Below, one piece after another: positions 1-8,066 of a DNA stretch of 64,000 bases. Made by a program: the position numbers and the translations under genes. Each line of letters begins with the position of its first letter. Position 1 is the stretch's first letter. The notes below the pieces were generated by a model. It was not told the DNA's origin. It did not search any database and saw only the letters and a program-made list of their open reading frames with translations. The DNA comes from Streptomyces coeruleorubidus (GTDB taxonomy: Bacteria; Actinomycetota; Actinomycetes; Streptomycetales; Streptomycetaceae), in NCBI RefSeq assembly GCF_028885415.1, contig NZ_CP118527.1, forward strand, positions 8,060,001 through 8,124,000, in the 5' to 3' direction.

Positions 1-51
1 TGCGATGGTGCGCAGCGGGGACAGGGACGGGTCGGAAAGGGGAGTGGCCAT
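1..51 (-). CDS. N-terminal fragment of an unidentified protein (runs off the left edge)
   Basis: An ATG on the minus strand at 51 is preceded by TGGAG about 8 nt upstream, and the 17 codons left in the window are almost all G/C-ending, as in real genes here. The visible start reads MATPLSDPSLSPLRTIA, which I do not recognise. The gene is divergent from the HEAT-repeat gene at 442, so the roughly 390 bp between them should hold both promoters. Confidence 0.4.
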   Translation of the reverse strand, partial: MATPLSDPSLSPLRTIA

Positions 52-201
52 CGCGGGACTCCAGGAATGAGGGTGACGACGGGGAACGCGCCCGGGTGCG
101 CCGAAGACGGGCCGGCGAAGAGCCGGACCCCGGGCGCACCGGGTGCGTGAGGAATGCGGGTGTTGGCCGGGCTGCGAGCGCACACGCCCGGTGCCGTCGG
201 G

Positions 202-221
202 CCGGGCGTGCACACGCCCGG
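202..221. promoter_or_regulatory. 9-bp perfect inverted repeat, candidate operator
   Basis: The sequence is CCGGGCGTG-CA-CACGCCCGG, a perfect 9-bp inverted repeat with a 2-nt centre. The right half-site CACGCCCGG also occurs at 183-191. Paired and repeated half-sites are typical of a dimeric repressor site, but the regulator is unknown. Confidence 0.4.
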
Positions 222-331
222 TGAACGGCGGTTCCGACCGGCCCTGTCCCGGGGCCGAGCCGTACTGCGGTATCTGTACCGAACCGACTGCTCTCACGAC
301 GGCCGCGTCACCAGACCGCCGCGAGGAGATA

Positions 332-376
332 CGAGTGGGTAACTCGCTCGTCTGAGCTTAACTCGTGGGTAACGAG
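332..376. promoter_or_regulatory. Twin palindromes with a common GGGTA core
   Basis: Two 15-bp palindromes, CGAGT-GGGTA-ACTCG (332-346) and CTCGT-GGGTA-ACGAG (362-376), start exactly 30 bp apart, close to three helical turns, and lie 66-110 bp upstream of the HEAT gene. They share the GTGGGTAAC or GTGGGTA core but differ in the arms. This is the layout expected of a cooperative operator. The binding protein is not identifiable. Confidence 0.45.
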
Positions 377-441
377 CACGCCAGCCCTCGTGTTTGTGAT
401 GTACGTCCCGAGCAGCTCACGACGCCTCTAATCTCTCAGTC

Positions 442-1017
442 ATGGACGAAGAGTTGCGATCACTCACGGAGCGCTTACGGCAGGAGTCGGGGGCGTCGCC
501 CGCCTTCGAGCGGCTCGTGGCGACCGACGACCTCGACGCCCTGGCCGCGGTGCTGACCGAACCCGGGCAGCCGTTGTGGGCGAGGGAGCTGGCCGCCTTC
601 CGACTGGGACTCGCCGGGGACCGGCGGGCCTTCGAGTCCCTCGTGCTGCTGCTCAACCACCGTGACCCGCCGCGCTGCGCCTCCGCCGCCTACGCCCTCG
701 CCCGCCTCGGCGACCCGCGCACCGCCCGCGCGGCCGCCGCCCTCGCCACCAACGAACTCCGTGTCGCCTACGCCCTGCACCCGGTCCGGCTCCTGGTCGA
801 ACTGCGCGCCCCGGAGGCCGTGCCCGCCCTGATCACCACCCTCCAGCGACGGCTGCGCCCGCACGACCCGTACCGCCGCGTGGCCCTCGCCTGCGTGGAC
901 GGGCTCGGCACGCTGGGCGACGCCCGGGCCAGACCCGTACTGAACGAGGCCCTGGCGCATCCGGCGTTGGCGGAGGCGGCGGTGCGGGCACTGGGGCGGA
1001 TTCCCGAGCAGAGGTGA
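442..1017 (+). CDS. HEAT-repeat domain protein
   Basis: This 191-residue soluble protein is built of helical repeats. Recurrent Ala/Leu-rich helices with the pattern 'ALARLGDPRTA' and 'VDGLGTLGDARARPVL' follow each other every 30-35 residues, as in HEAT/PBS-lyase-type scaffolds that bind partner proteins. There is no signal peptide and no catalytic motif. No clear Shine-Dalgarno sequence precedes the ATG, so it may be leaderless. It is convergent with the GNAT gene, with only 2 bp between stop codons. The family is clear but the partner and function are unknown. Confidence 0.75.
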   Translation: MDEELRSLTERLRQESGASPAFERLVATDDLDALAAVLTEPGQPLWARELAAFRLGLAGDRRAFESLVLLLNHRDPPRCASAAYALARLGDPRTARAAAALATNELRVAYALHPVRLLVELRAPEAVPALITTLQRRLRPHDPYRRVALACVDGLGTLGDARARPVLNEALAHPALAEAAVRALGRIPEQR

Positions 1018-1019
1018 GA

Positions 1020-1547
1020 TCAGCGGGGGAGTGCCTTGGCGTACCGCACCTCGGGCACCGCGACCCCGTCCACCTCGAAGGGCTCCTCGGCGCCGTCTGC
1101 CCGGAAACCGGCCCGTTCGTAGAAGCGGCGGGCCCGTTCGTTCTCCTTGAGCACCCACAGCAGGAGACGGTCGTGGCCCGCGGCGGCGCAGCGCGCGACC
1201 GACTCCGCGAGCAGGGCCTGACCCGTGCCCTGTCCCAGGTGCTCCGGATGGACGTAGATGGCGTACAACTCGGCGTCCCCGGTCACGACTTCGCCGTCCC
1301 GGTACGGCCCGTGGCAGGCCCAGCCCACGACCTCGCCGCCGGTGTCCTCGGCGACCAGGTTCACCACACTGCCGTCGCCCTGCGCGAGGTACGAGCGGCG
1401 CCGCTCGGCGTCCTCCGCGACGCTGAGCCCGTCCAGGTACGACTGCGGCATCATGCCCTGGTAGGCGCTCTGCCATCCGCGGGTACGGATCCGAGCGACG
1501 CGGTCGCAGTCGGCGAGCGTCATCTCCCTTATCCGGAGGCGGCTCAT
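1020..1547 (-). CDS. GNAT family N-acetyltransferase
   Basis: A 175-residue single-domain acyl-CoA-dependent N-acetyltransferase. Motif A, the pyrophosphate-binding loop, is visible at about residues 88-112 as AIYVHPEHLGQGTGQALL, followed by the motif B-like segment 'LLLWVLKENERARRFYERAG' typical of the family. The ATG at 1547 overlaps the stop of the Rid gene (ATGA), so the two are translationally coupled and transcribed toward lower coordinates. The substrate cannot be told from the sequence. Confidence 0.9.
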   Translation of the reverse strand: MSRLRIREMTLADCDRVARIRTRGWQSAYQGMMPQSYLDGLSVAEDAERRRSYLAQGDGSVVNLVAEDTGGEVVGWACHGPYRDGEVVTGDAELYAIYVHPEHLGQGTGQALLAESVARCAAAGHDRLLLWVLKENERARRFYERAGFRADGAEEPFEVDGVAVPEVRYAKALPR

Positions 1548-1942
1548 TCCGCCACCACCGCGAACGCCTCGACCTCCATCAGGAACTCCGGGCCGACCAG
1601 CCCGGCGACCCGCACCGCCGACGCGGCCGGCAGCCGGTCGTCGGGTATGTGCTCGGCCCGGGCGGCCCGGATGGCGGGCATATGGGCCATGTCCGTGACG
1701 AAGTAGGTGAGTTTGACGACGTCGTCGAAGGCCGCCCCGGCGGCGGCCAGACAGCGCCGGAGGTTGTCGAAGACCTGGCGGGCCTGCGCCGCCGGGTCGC
1801 CCTCGCCGACCAGCTTGCCCTGCTCGTCGAGCGCGAGCTGACCGGCGATCGCCACGAAACGGCCCGTGCCCATGACGACGTGGCTGTACTGGGCCGCGGC
1901 GGCGACTCCGTCGGGGGCGGGGATTCTCGTCAGCTCACTCAT
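1544..1942 (-). CDS. RidA/YjgF-family protein lacking the usual arginine
   Basis: From ATG 1942 this is a 132-residue Rid protein, normal length for the family, which hydrolyses reactive enamine/imine intermediates as trimers. An upstream in-frame start at 1999 would add an unconserved extension and was not chosen. Family hallmarks are 'TGRFVAIAGQLALDEQGKLV' and the C-terminal 'SAVRVAGL...MEVEAFAVV'. Where active RidA has ARS with the carboxylate-binding arginine, this protein reads AAS. It may therefore belong to a divergent Rid subgroup with another activity. It is coupled to the downstream GNAT gene. A palindrome GGTCCA-TGG-TGGACC lies just before the start. Confidence 0.82.
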   Translation of the reverse strand: MSELTRIPAPDGVAAAAQYSHVVMGTGRFVAIAGQLALDEQGKLVGEGDPAAQARQVFDNLRRCLAAAGAAFDDVVKLTYFVTDMAHMPAIRAARAEHIPDDRLPAASAVRVAGLVGPEFLMEVEAFAVVAE

Positions 1943-2003
1943 GGGTCCATGGTGGACCATGGGACTGACAACGCCCGCCCCCGACGGACCGACCCTCAAC
2001 TGC

Positions 2004-3581
2004 TCAGCCGCGGAAGCCGAGCAGGCCGTGCAGCGTCGAGCCCTTCGATGATGCCGAGGCCGCCTTCGCCGCCGCCGGCTTCGGGTCGGGCAGGGCCGCG
2101 CACACCGCGTCCGCCTCGCCGTACCCGCGCGGCACGGTGCCGTCGGACAGATACGCCGCCAGGTGCTTGTCCAGGCAGGCGTTCCCGCTGAGCGTGATGC
2201 CGTGGTTGCCGCCGCCTTCCTCGACCACCAGGCTGGAGCGCGCCAGCAGATGGTGGACGGTGACAGCGCCCTCGAACGGGGTGGCCGCGTCGCCGGTCGC
2301 CTGGAACAGCAGGGCGGGCGGCAGCTTGCCGTTGGCGATGTTCACCGGCTTCAGCGAGTGTGCCGGCCAGAAGGCGCACGGTGCGTTGTACCAGGCGTTG
2401 TTCCAGGCCATGAACGGCGCCTTCTCGTACACCGCCCAGTTGTCCTCGCGCCACTGGCGCCAGTCGCGCGGCCAGTCGGCGTCCCGGCACTGCACCGAGG
2501 CGTAGACGCTGTAGCCGTTGTCGCCGGAGGCGTCGACCGCACCGAGGTCCTCGTACGCCTCGACCAGCGGCTCGGGCTTCCTGTCGTTCACGTACGCCGC
2601 GAACGCCGCGGCCAGACGGGGCCAGTAGCCGTTGTAGTAGCCGCCCGGGACGAAGGTGTCCTCCAGCTCCGCGGCCCCCACCGTGCCGCCCGCCGGCTTT
2701 TTCGCGAGGGCCGTCCGCATCGCGTACCACTTGGTCTCGATCCGCTCCGGATCGGTGCCGAGCCGGTATGTCGAGTCATGCCTGGCGACCCAGGCCATGA
2801 ACGCGCGGTGGCGGTCGTTGAAGGCCATGTCCTGGTTGAGGTTGGCGTCGTACCAGACCTCCGTGGGGTCGACGACCGAGTCCAGGACCAGTCGCCGGAC
2901 GCGCTCCGGGAAGAACTTGGCGTAGACCGCGCCCAGGTAGGTGCCGTACGAGTAGCCGAGGTAGTTGATCCTCTTCGCGCCCAGGGCCTGCCGGATCGCG
3001 TCCATGTCGCGCACCGCGCCGGTCGTGTTGAGGTACGGCAGCAGATCGCCGTACTTCTTGGCGCAGGCGGCGGCGAAGGACTTGGCGCGGGCCAGGTTCG
3101 CCTTCTCGATGGCGGGTGTGGTCGGCAGGGAGTCCGGGCGCACCGGGTCGAAGTGGCCGGGTCGGCAGTCCAGCGCGGGCCCGCTCGCGCCCACGCCGCG
3201 CGGGTCGAAGCCGATGACGTCGTACTGCGCCGCGACCTTCTCGGGCAGCGAGGACGCGACGAACCCGGCGAGCGTCAGGCCGCTGCCGCCGGGGCCGCCG
3301 GGGTTGACCAGGAGCGGGCCCTGGTACGTCTTGGCGGTGTGCGGGACGCGGGACAGGGCGAGGGTGATCCGCTGTCCGCGTGGCCTGCGGTGGTCCAGCG
3401 GCACCTTCAGGGAGGCGCACTGGAGCGTCGGGTACTTCTCGGTGGCGCAGTTCTTCCATCTGGGTTTCGCGGCGTGCACGGGCTCCGCGGTGCGCGGTGC
3501 GCTCGCCTCGGCGGGAACGGCCGTGAAGGTACCGGCCACGACGACGGCGGCGCCGCACAGCGCGGCTGCGCGTTTTCTCAT
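2004..3581 (-). CDS. Secreted alpha/beta hydrolase, tripeptidyl aminopeptidase (SlpD/SlpE/Tap type)
   Basis: A 525-residue protein with a Sec signal peptide (charged MRKR, hydrophobic core, cleavage near Ala26-Ala28). The oxyanion-loop motif NPGGPGGSG is at about 93-101, the nucleophile elbow GYSYGTYLG with Ser211, 'ATGDAATP' carries the likely acid, and 'GGGNHG' the catalytic His. The C-terminal third is the TAP-like domain, with a Cys-rich 'SGNACLDKHL' segment. Members release N-terminal tripeptides from extracellular proteins, and length and layout are typical. The gene is monocistronic, with a 137-bp upstream gap to the next gene. Confidence 0.9.
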   Translation of the reverse strand: MRKRAAALCGAAVVVAGTFTAVPAEASAPRTAEPVHAAKPRWKNCATEKYPTLQCASLKVPLDHRRPRGQRITLALSRVPHTAKTYQGPLLVNPGGPGGSGLTLAGFVASSLPEKVAAQYDVIGFDPRGVGASGPALDCRPGHFDPVRPDSLPTTPAIEKANLARAKSFAAACAKKYGDLLPYLNTTGAVRDMDAIRQALGAKRINYLGYSYGTYLGAVYAKFFPERVRRLVLDSVVDPTEVWYDANLNQDMAFNDRHRAFMAWVARHDSTYRLGTDPERIETKWYAMRTALAKKPAGGTVGAAELEDTFVPGGYYNGYWPRLAAAFAAYVNDRKPEPLVEAYEDLGAVDASGDNGYSVYASVQCRDADWPRDWRQWREDNWAVYEKAPFMAWNNAWYNAPCAFWPAHSLKPVNIANGKLPPALLFQATGDAATPFEGAVTVHHLLARSSLVVEEGGGNHGITLSGNACLDKHLAAYLSDGTVPRGYGEADAVCAALPDPKPAAAKAASASSKGSTLHGLLGFRG

Positions 3582-3718
3582 GGAGTCCTCCCAGGACGGC
3601 GGGATGGAGGACCGCGAGGGTCACCGTCCTCGCCGCATCGTCCCGGAAGGAGGTCTTGGAAGAACTCATTCGGTCACTGTCATGACCCGGATGGATCTTT
3701 GGATGCGCTCGAACGCTC

Positions 3719-4759
3719 CTAAAGGAGCGAGAGTTGAGTCGGCCCGGACACCGGGGGCTCCTCGACCGGCTCAGGGGGCCGGATCCGGCGCGGCGTGTCC
3801 GCGCGCGTGGGCCCGATGCCGTACTCCTCGGCCAGTTCGTGCACCTGACGGGTGATCCGGCGCTGGTACCACTTCGGGGCGTAGGAACCCTCCGCGTACA
3901 GCCGCTCGTAACGCGCCACCAGGTACGGATGGTGCTGCCCCAGCCAGGCCATGAACCACTCGCGGGCGCCGGGCCGCAGATGCAGCACCAGCGGGGTGAC
4001 GGACGTGGCGCCGGAGGCCGCGATCGCCCGCACGGTGGCCCGCAGTCGGGCCGGGTGGTCGCTCAGGAACGGGATCACCGGTGCCATCAGCACACCGCAG
4101 CCGATGCCGTGCTCGCCGAAGGTCCGTACGACCTCCAGGCGCCGCTCGGGCGCGGGTGTGCCCGGTTCGACGGTGCGCCACAGCTCCTGTTCGGTGAAGC
4201 CGACCGAGACGGAGATGCCGACGTCGGTCACCTCCGCCGCCTGTTTGATCAGGTCCAGGTCGCGCAGGATGAGCGTGCCCTTGGTCAGGATCGAGAAGGG
4301 GTTCGCGTGGTCGCGCAGGGCCGAGATGATGCCCGGCATCAGGCGGTAGCGGCCCTCGGCGCGCTGGTAGCAGTCCACGTTCGTGCCCATCGCGATGTGC
4401 TCGCCCTGCCAGCGGCGCGAGCCGAGCTGCCGGCGCAGCAGCTCCGGCGCGTTGATCTTGACCACGATCTGGGAGTCGAAGCCGAGGCCCGTGTCGAGGT
4501 CGAGATAGCTGTGCGTCTTGCGCGCGAAGCAGTACACACACGCGTGTGAGCAGCCGCGATAGGGATTGACCGTCCACTGGAACGACATCCGGGAGACCGC
4601 CGGCACCCGGTTGATGATCGAGCGGGCCCGGACTTCGTGGAAGGTGATCCCGCGGAACTCCGGCGTGTCGAAGGTACGGGTGGTCACGGCGTCCGCGCCG
4701 AACAGCGCGGTGTCGGCCCGGCTGTGTTCGGAGTCCTCTGTGAGGTTGTCCCAGCGCAT
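3719..4759 (-). CDS. Radical SAM protein, Rv2578c family
   Basis: From ATG 4759 (GAGGAGG 5 nt upstream) the protein has 346 residues. The cluster-binding CxxxCxxC motif is CSHACVYC (Cys70, Cys74, Cys77), preceded by 'NPYRGC', the signature of the Rv2578c/SplB-like branch. The longer open frame upstream runs through the promoter and is not used. A GAACACATGTTC SOS-box-like site lies 33 nt upstream of the ATG, which fits DNA-damage control. The substrate is unknown; resemblance to spore-photoproduct-lyase-like proteins suggests, but does not prove, a nucleic-acid role. Confidence 0.88.
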   Translation of the reverse strand: MRWDNLTEDSEHSRADTALFGADAVTTRTFDTPEFRGITFHEVRARSIINRVPAVSRMSFQWTVNPYRGCSHACVYCFARKTHSYLDLDTGLGFDSQIVVKINAPELLRRQLGSRRWQGEHIAMGTNVDCYQRAEGRYRLMPGIISALRDHANPFSILTKGTLILRDLDLIKQAAEVTDVGISVSVGFTEQELWRTVEPGTPAPERRLEVVRTFGEHGIGCGVLMAPVIPFLSDHPARLRATVRAIAASGATSVTPLVLHLRPGAREWFMAWLGQHHPYLVARYERLYAEGSYAPKWYQRRITRQVHELAEEYGIGPTRADTPRRIRPPEPVEEPPVSGPTQLSLL

Positions 4760-4791
4760 GACGCCTCCTCGGTAGCACTGCCCACAGAATA

Positions 4792-4803
4792 GAACACATG
4801 TTC
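4792..4803. promoter_or_regulatory. LexA/SOS-box-like site
   Basis: GAAC-ACAT-GTTC matches the actinobacterial LexA core GAAC-N4-GTTC. It sits in the divergent promoter region, 33 nt upstream of the radical SAM start and 128 nt upstream of the SRPBCC gene. The identical 12-mer recurs at 37090-37101 in front of a secreted nuclease gene. The match is exact; LexA binding is inferred. Confidence 0.65.
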
Positions 4804-4930
4804 CTTTGATCGTGCGAGGGTGTTTTCCGAACGTGTTCGACCGGGTTGGGCGACCCCGATTTGGGGGGCCGGGCGGCGGGGTGGTTGGCTTGCCCCGACC
4901 CCCCGAGAACCCATGTCCTGGAGGAACCCG

Positions 4931-5374
4931 ATGGCGCAGGTCGAGGCCACTACGGAGCGGATCGTCGCGGCGGACGCGGAGACGGTGTTCGACGCCCTCG
5001 CCGACTACAGCGGCACGCGCGCGAAGCTGCTGCCCGAGCAGTTCAGCGAGTACGAGGTCCGGGAGGGCGGTGACGGCGAGGGCACGCTCGTCCACTGGAA
5101 GCTCCAGGCCACCAGCAAGCGCGTGCGCGACTGCCTCCTGGAGGTCAGCGAGCCCACCGACGGCGAGCTGGTCGAGAAGGACCGCAACTCCTCCATGGTC
5201 ACCACCTGGCGGGTCACCCCGGCCGGCGACGGCAAGTCCCGGGTCGTCGTGACCACCACCTGGACCGGCGCCGGCGGCATCGGCGGCTTCTTCGAGAAGA
5301 CCTTCGCGCCCAAGGGCCTCGGCCGGATCTACGACGCGCTGCTCGCCCGGCTCGCCGCCGAGGTCGAGAAGTAG
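4931..5374 (+). CDS. SRPBCC-family protein
   Basis: A 147-residue START/SRPBCC-fold protein, the family of small hydrophobic-ligand-binding cups. The start ATG 4931 follows GGAGG at 4919-4923; an earlier in-frame start would add an unconserved leader. The family pattern is visible: 'ERIVAADAETVFDALADYSG' at the N-terminus, an antiparallel-sheet centre, and the C-terminal helix 'FFEKTFAPKGLGRIYDALLARLAAEVEK' (given here in outline). It is divergent from the radical SAM gene and may share the SOS-box region. The ligand is unknown. Confidence 0.85.
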   Translation: MAQVEATTERIVAADAETVFDALADYSGTRAKLLPEQFSEYEVREGGDGEGTLVHWKLQATSKRVRDCLLEVSEPTDGELVEKDRNSSMVTTWRVTPAGDGKSRVVVTTTWTGAGGIGGFFEKTFAPKGLGRIYDALLARLAAEVEK

Positions 5375-5397
5375 CCTCCCTCAAACCGGGAAATTCC

Positions 5398-5415
5398 AGG
5401 GGCCGTTGTGCCCCT
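5398..5415 (+). terminator. Weak hairpin after the SRPBCC gene
   Basis: AGGGGC-CGTTGT-GCCCCT forms a 6-bp stem with a 6-nt loop 24 bp after the stop. There is no T-run, which is usual for this genus. It is a modest terminator candidate. Confidence 0.3.
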
Positions 5416-5530
5416 CACCGGTTCGGGTGATCTCCGTTCGGCTCCTGCTTGTGCCGTAACTCGTCGCGCTTGCTCGTAGTTGTCGCTTTTACGCGGGAAT
5501 TGTGCGGCGGCGCGACGAGGGGAGCGGTAG

Positions 5531-7921
5531 GTGGGCGGGATCACTCTGGCGCAGGACGAACCGGCGGTGGCACCTCCCGAACCTCCCGCCCCACCACATG
5601 CCCCGACAGCCGAACTGAGCCCGCGCAGGGTGCAGTTGGTCTTCGTCGCACTCATGCCGGCCCTGCTCCTCGCCGCCCTGGAGCAGATGATCGTCGCCAC
5701 CGCGCTCCCGAAGATCGTCGGTGAGCTGCACGGCCTGGACCGGATGTCCTGGGCGATCACCGCCTACCTGCTCACCGCGACCGTCGGACTGCCGATCTAC
5801 GGCAAGCTGGGCGACCTGCTCGGCCGCAAGGGCGTCTTCCAGTTCGCGATCGTCGTCTTCGTCGCCGGCTCCGCGCTCGCGGGCCGGGCGCAGACCATGG
5901 ACCAGCTGATCGCCTTCCGCGCCCTCCAGGGCGTCGGCGCGGGCGGCCTCATGATCGGTGTCCAGGCGATCATCGCGGACATCGTGCCCGCCCGGCGGCG
6001 CGGCCGCTACATGGGCCTGATCGGTGCCGCCTTCGGACTCGCCTCCGTGGCCGGGCCCCTGCTCGGCGGCTACTTCACCGACTACCTCTCCTGGCGCTGG
6101 TGCTTCTACGTCAACGTGCCCTTCGGTCTGGTCACGCTGGCCGTCGTCGCCGTCGCGCTGAAGCTCCCGAAACCGGCCGGCAAGGCACGACTGGACATCC
6201 TCGGCGCGCTGCTGCTGACCGCCGCCTCCACCTGCCTGGTCCTGCTGACCAGTTGGGGCGGCACCACGTACGCCTGGGACTCGCGCGTGATCCTCGGCCT
6301 CGGCGCCGGAGCGGCGGTGGCGACCGTCCTCTTCCTCGTCGCCGAGCACTTCGCCGCCGAACCCCTCATTCCGCTGCGGCTGTTCAGGGACTCCGTCTTC
6401 AACGTCACCGGTCTGATCGGCCTGGTGATCGGAGCCGGGCTGTTCGGCGCCGCCGGCTATCTGCCGACCTACCTCCAGATGGTCGACGGGGCCTCCGCCA
6501 CCGAGTCGGGCCTGCTCATGCTGCCCATGATGGCCGGCATCGTCGGCGCCTCGATCATCGCCGGACAGCTCATCAGTCACACCGGCCGCTACAAGGCCTA
6601 CCCGATCCTCGGCGGCGCCCTCTCCATCGCCGGCATGTGGCTGCTGTCCCGCCTCGACGCCGACACGCCCCGGCTGCACTACAGCATCTGGATGGCCGTC
6701 CTCGGCGCCGGCATCGGCATGGTGATGCCCGTGCTGATCCTCGCCGTGCAGAACTCGGTGCGCCCCGCCGACCTCGGCACCGCCACAAGCGCCAGCAACT
6801 ACTTCCGGCAGATCGGCGGCAGCGTCGGCGCCGCCGTCTTCGGCACCCTCTTGGCCGACCGACTCGCCGACGCCTTGGCCCGCAACCTGCCCACGCGCGC
6901 GGACGACCGGCTCCCGGACCCCGAGTCCATCACCCCGCAGCTCGTGCACGACCTGCCCCCGGCGCTGCGCGACGGCTACATCGGGGCGTACGCCGACGCC
7001 ATGCCGCGGATCTTCCTCTACCTGGTGCCGGTGCTCGTCCTCGGACTGGTCATCGCCCTCTTCCTCAAGGAGAAACCCCTGGTGTCCCACAACGTTTCCG
7101 TCACCGACCCGGACACGGCGCCGAGGAGCACCCCGATCCCACAGGCGCGCGCTCCCCACACCGCCGGGATCCCCGTCTGCGGCTCGGTGCAGCACCACGA
7201 CGGGACCGTCGTACCGCGCGCGGCGCTCACGCTCATCGACGTCACCGGACAGCAGACCGGGCGCGGCGCCAGCGGCGAGGACGGGCGCTACGCGCTGGCC
7301 ACCCCGGGCCCCGGCGCGTACGTGCTGATCGCCGCCGCGGGCGGTCACCAGCCGCAGGCGGTCTCCGTGACCGTCGGCGAACGCCCCGTCGAACTGGACA
7401 TCGTCCTGGGCGGCGCGGGGAACCTCGTCGGCAGCGTGGTCACCGCCGACGGCACACCCGTACGGGACGCCGGCGTCACCCTCACCAATGTGCACGGCGA
7501 GGTCGTGGCCACCACCCGCAGCGGCCGCGAGGGCGGCTACGCCATCACCGACCTCGTGGCCGGCGAGTACACCCTCGCCGCCAGCGCCCCCGCCTTCCGC
7601 CCGGCCGCGCTCCCCGTCACCGTCCAGGCCGCCCGCGAGACCCGCCGGGACATCGAACTGGCCGGCGGCGCCGTCCTGCGCGGCACCGTACGGGCGGGCG
7701 GCGGCCGGCCCGTCGAGGACGCGCGCGTGACCCTGCTGGACGTGGCCGGCAACGTCGTCGACACGCTCACCACCGGCCCCGACGGCACGTTCCGGTTCGT
7801 CGACCTGTCCTCCGGCGAGTACACCGTCATCGCCGCCGGTTACCCGCCCGTCGCCACCGTGCTCCAGGTGGCCGGCGGCGGCCGCACCGAGCGGGACCTC
7901 CAGCTGGGGCACGAGGACTGA
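5531..7921 (+). CDS. DHA2-type MFS exporter fused to three carboxypeptidase-regulatory-like repeats
   Basis: A 796-residue protein starting at GTG 5531 (GGGGAG upstream). Residues about 33-515 are a 14-helix drug:H+ antiporter, with motif [12 protein letters not shown] at 91-101 and motif C-like '[20 protein letters not shown]'. Residues about 545-796 are unusual for a transporter. They form three consecutive modules of about 80 residues with the CarboxypepD_reg pattern (G.V...G.PV..A.VTL.D..G.VV....T...G.Y....L..GEYT..A). These modules are beta-sandwiches, probably facing outside and possibly binding a wall polymer. A strong hairpin at 7933-7967 ends the unit. Confidence 0.88.
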   Translation: MGGITLAQDEPAVAPPEPPAPPHAPTAELSPRRVQLVFVALMPALLLAALEQMIVATALPKIVGELHGLDRMSWAITAYLLTATVGLPIYGKLGDLLGRKGVFQFAIVVFVAGSALAGRAQTMDQLIAFRALQGVGAGGLMIGVQAIIADIVPARRRGRYMGLIGAAFGLASVAGPLLGGYFTDYLSWRWCFYVNVPFGLVTLAVVAVALKLPKPAGKARLDILGALLLTAASTCLVLLTSWGGTTYAWDSRVILGLGAGAAVATVLFLVAEHFAAEPLIPLRLFRDSVFNVTGLIGLVIGAGLFGAAGYLPTYLQMVDGASATESGLLMLPMMAGIVGASIIAGQLISHTGRYKAYPILGGALSIAGMWLLSRLDADTPRLHYSIWMAVLGAGIGMVMPVLILAVQNSVRPADLGTATSASNYFRQIGGSVGAAVFGTLLADRLADALARNLPTRADDRLPDPESITPQLVHDLPPALRDGYIGAYADAMPRIFLYLVPVLVLGLVIALFLKEKPLVSHNVSVTDPDTAPRSTPIPQARAPHTAGIPVCGSVQHHDGTVVPRAALTLIDVTGQQTGRGASGEDGRYALATPGPGAYVLIAAAGGHQPQAVSVTVGERPVELDIVLGGAGNLVGSVVTADGTPVRDAGVTLTNVHGEVVATTRSGREGGYAITDLVAGEYTLAASAPAFRPAALPVTVQAARETRRDIELAGGAVLRGTVRAGGGRPVEDARVTLLDVAGNVVDTLTTGPDGTFRFVDLSSGEYTVIAAGYPPVATVLQVAGGGRTERDLQLGHED

Positions 7922-7932
7922 ACCCACACCGG

Positions 7933-7967
7933 CGCGCGGGGTCGTACGCCGGTGCGTACCCCGCGCG
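7933..7967 (+). terminator. Rho-independent-like terminator
   Basis: CGCGCGGGGT and ACCCCGCGCG form a perfect 10-bp GC-rich stem around a 15-nt loop. It begins 12 bp after the stop of the MFS gene, and no T-run follows. Confidence 0.6.
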
Positions 7968-8066
7968 AGGAATTCCCGCATTGCCGCACATGGCAACCGG
8001 CGGTCGCCGTACGGTGGTGACGCTGGCACAGATCTTGCGGATCCGTGGGGAGAGAGGGCCTGGGCC

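Larger units (their letters stand above)
52..441. other. Divergent intergenic region with palindromes
   Basis: No convincing coding sequence is seen. The open frames here have poor start context and repetitive composition. The region holds the inverted repeat at 202-221, a 13-bp direct repeat CACACGCCCGGTG at 181-193 and 211-223 (30 bp apart), and twin 15-bp palindromes at 332-376. It is most likely regulatory DNA for the two divergent genes. Confidence 0.5.

Noticed and set aside
143..355. Two overlapping 60-70 codon plus-strand frames upstream of the HEAT gene
   Set aside because: Poor starts, mutually overlapping frames, and palindromic regulatory-looking sequence.
4828..4839. CGAACGTGTTCG as a second LexA box
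   Set aside because: The half-sites are separated by 2 nt instead of 4, so it does not fit the SOS-box geometry despite being palindromic.
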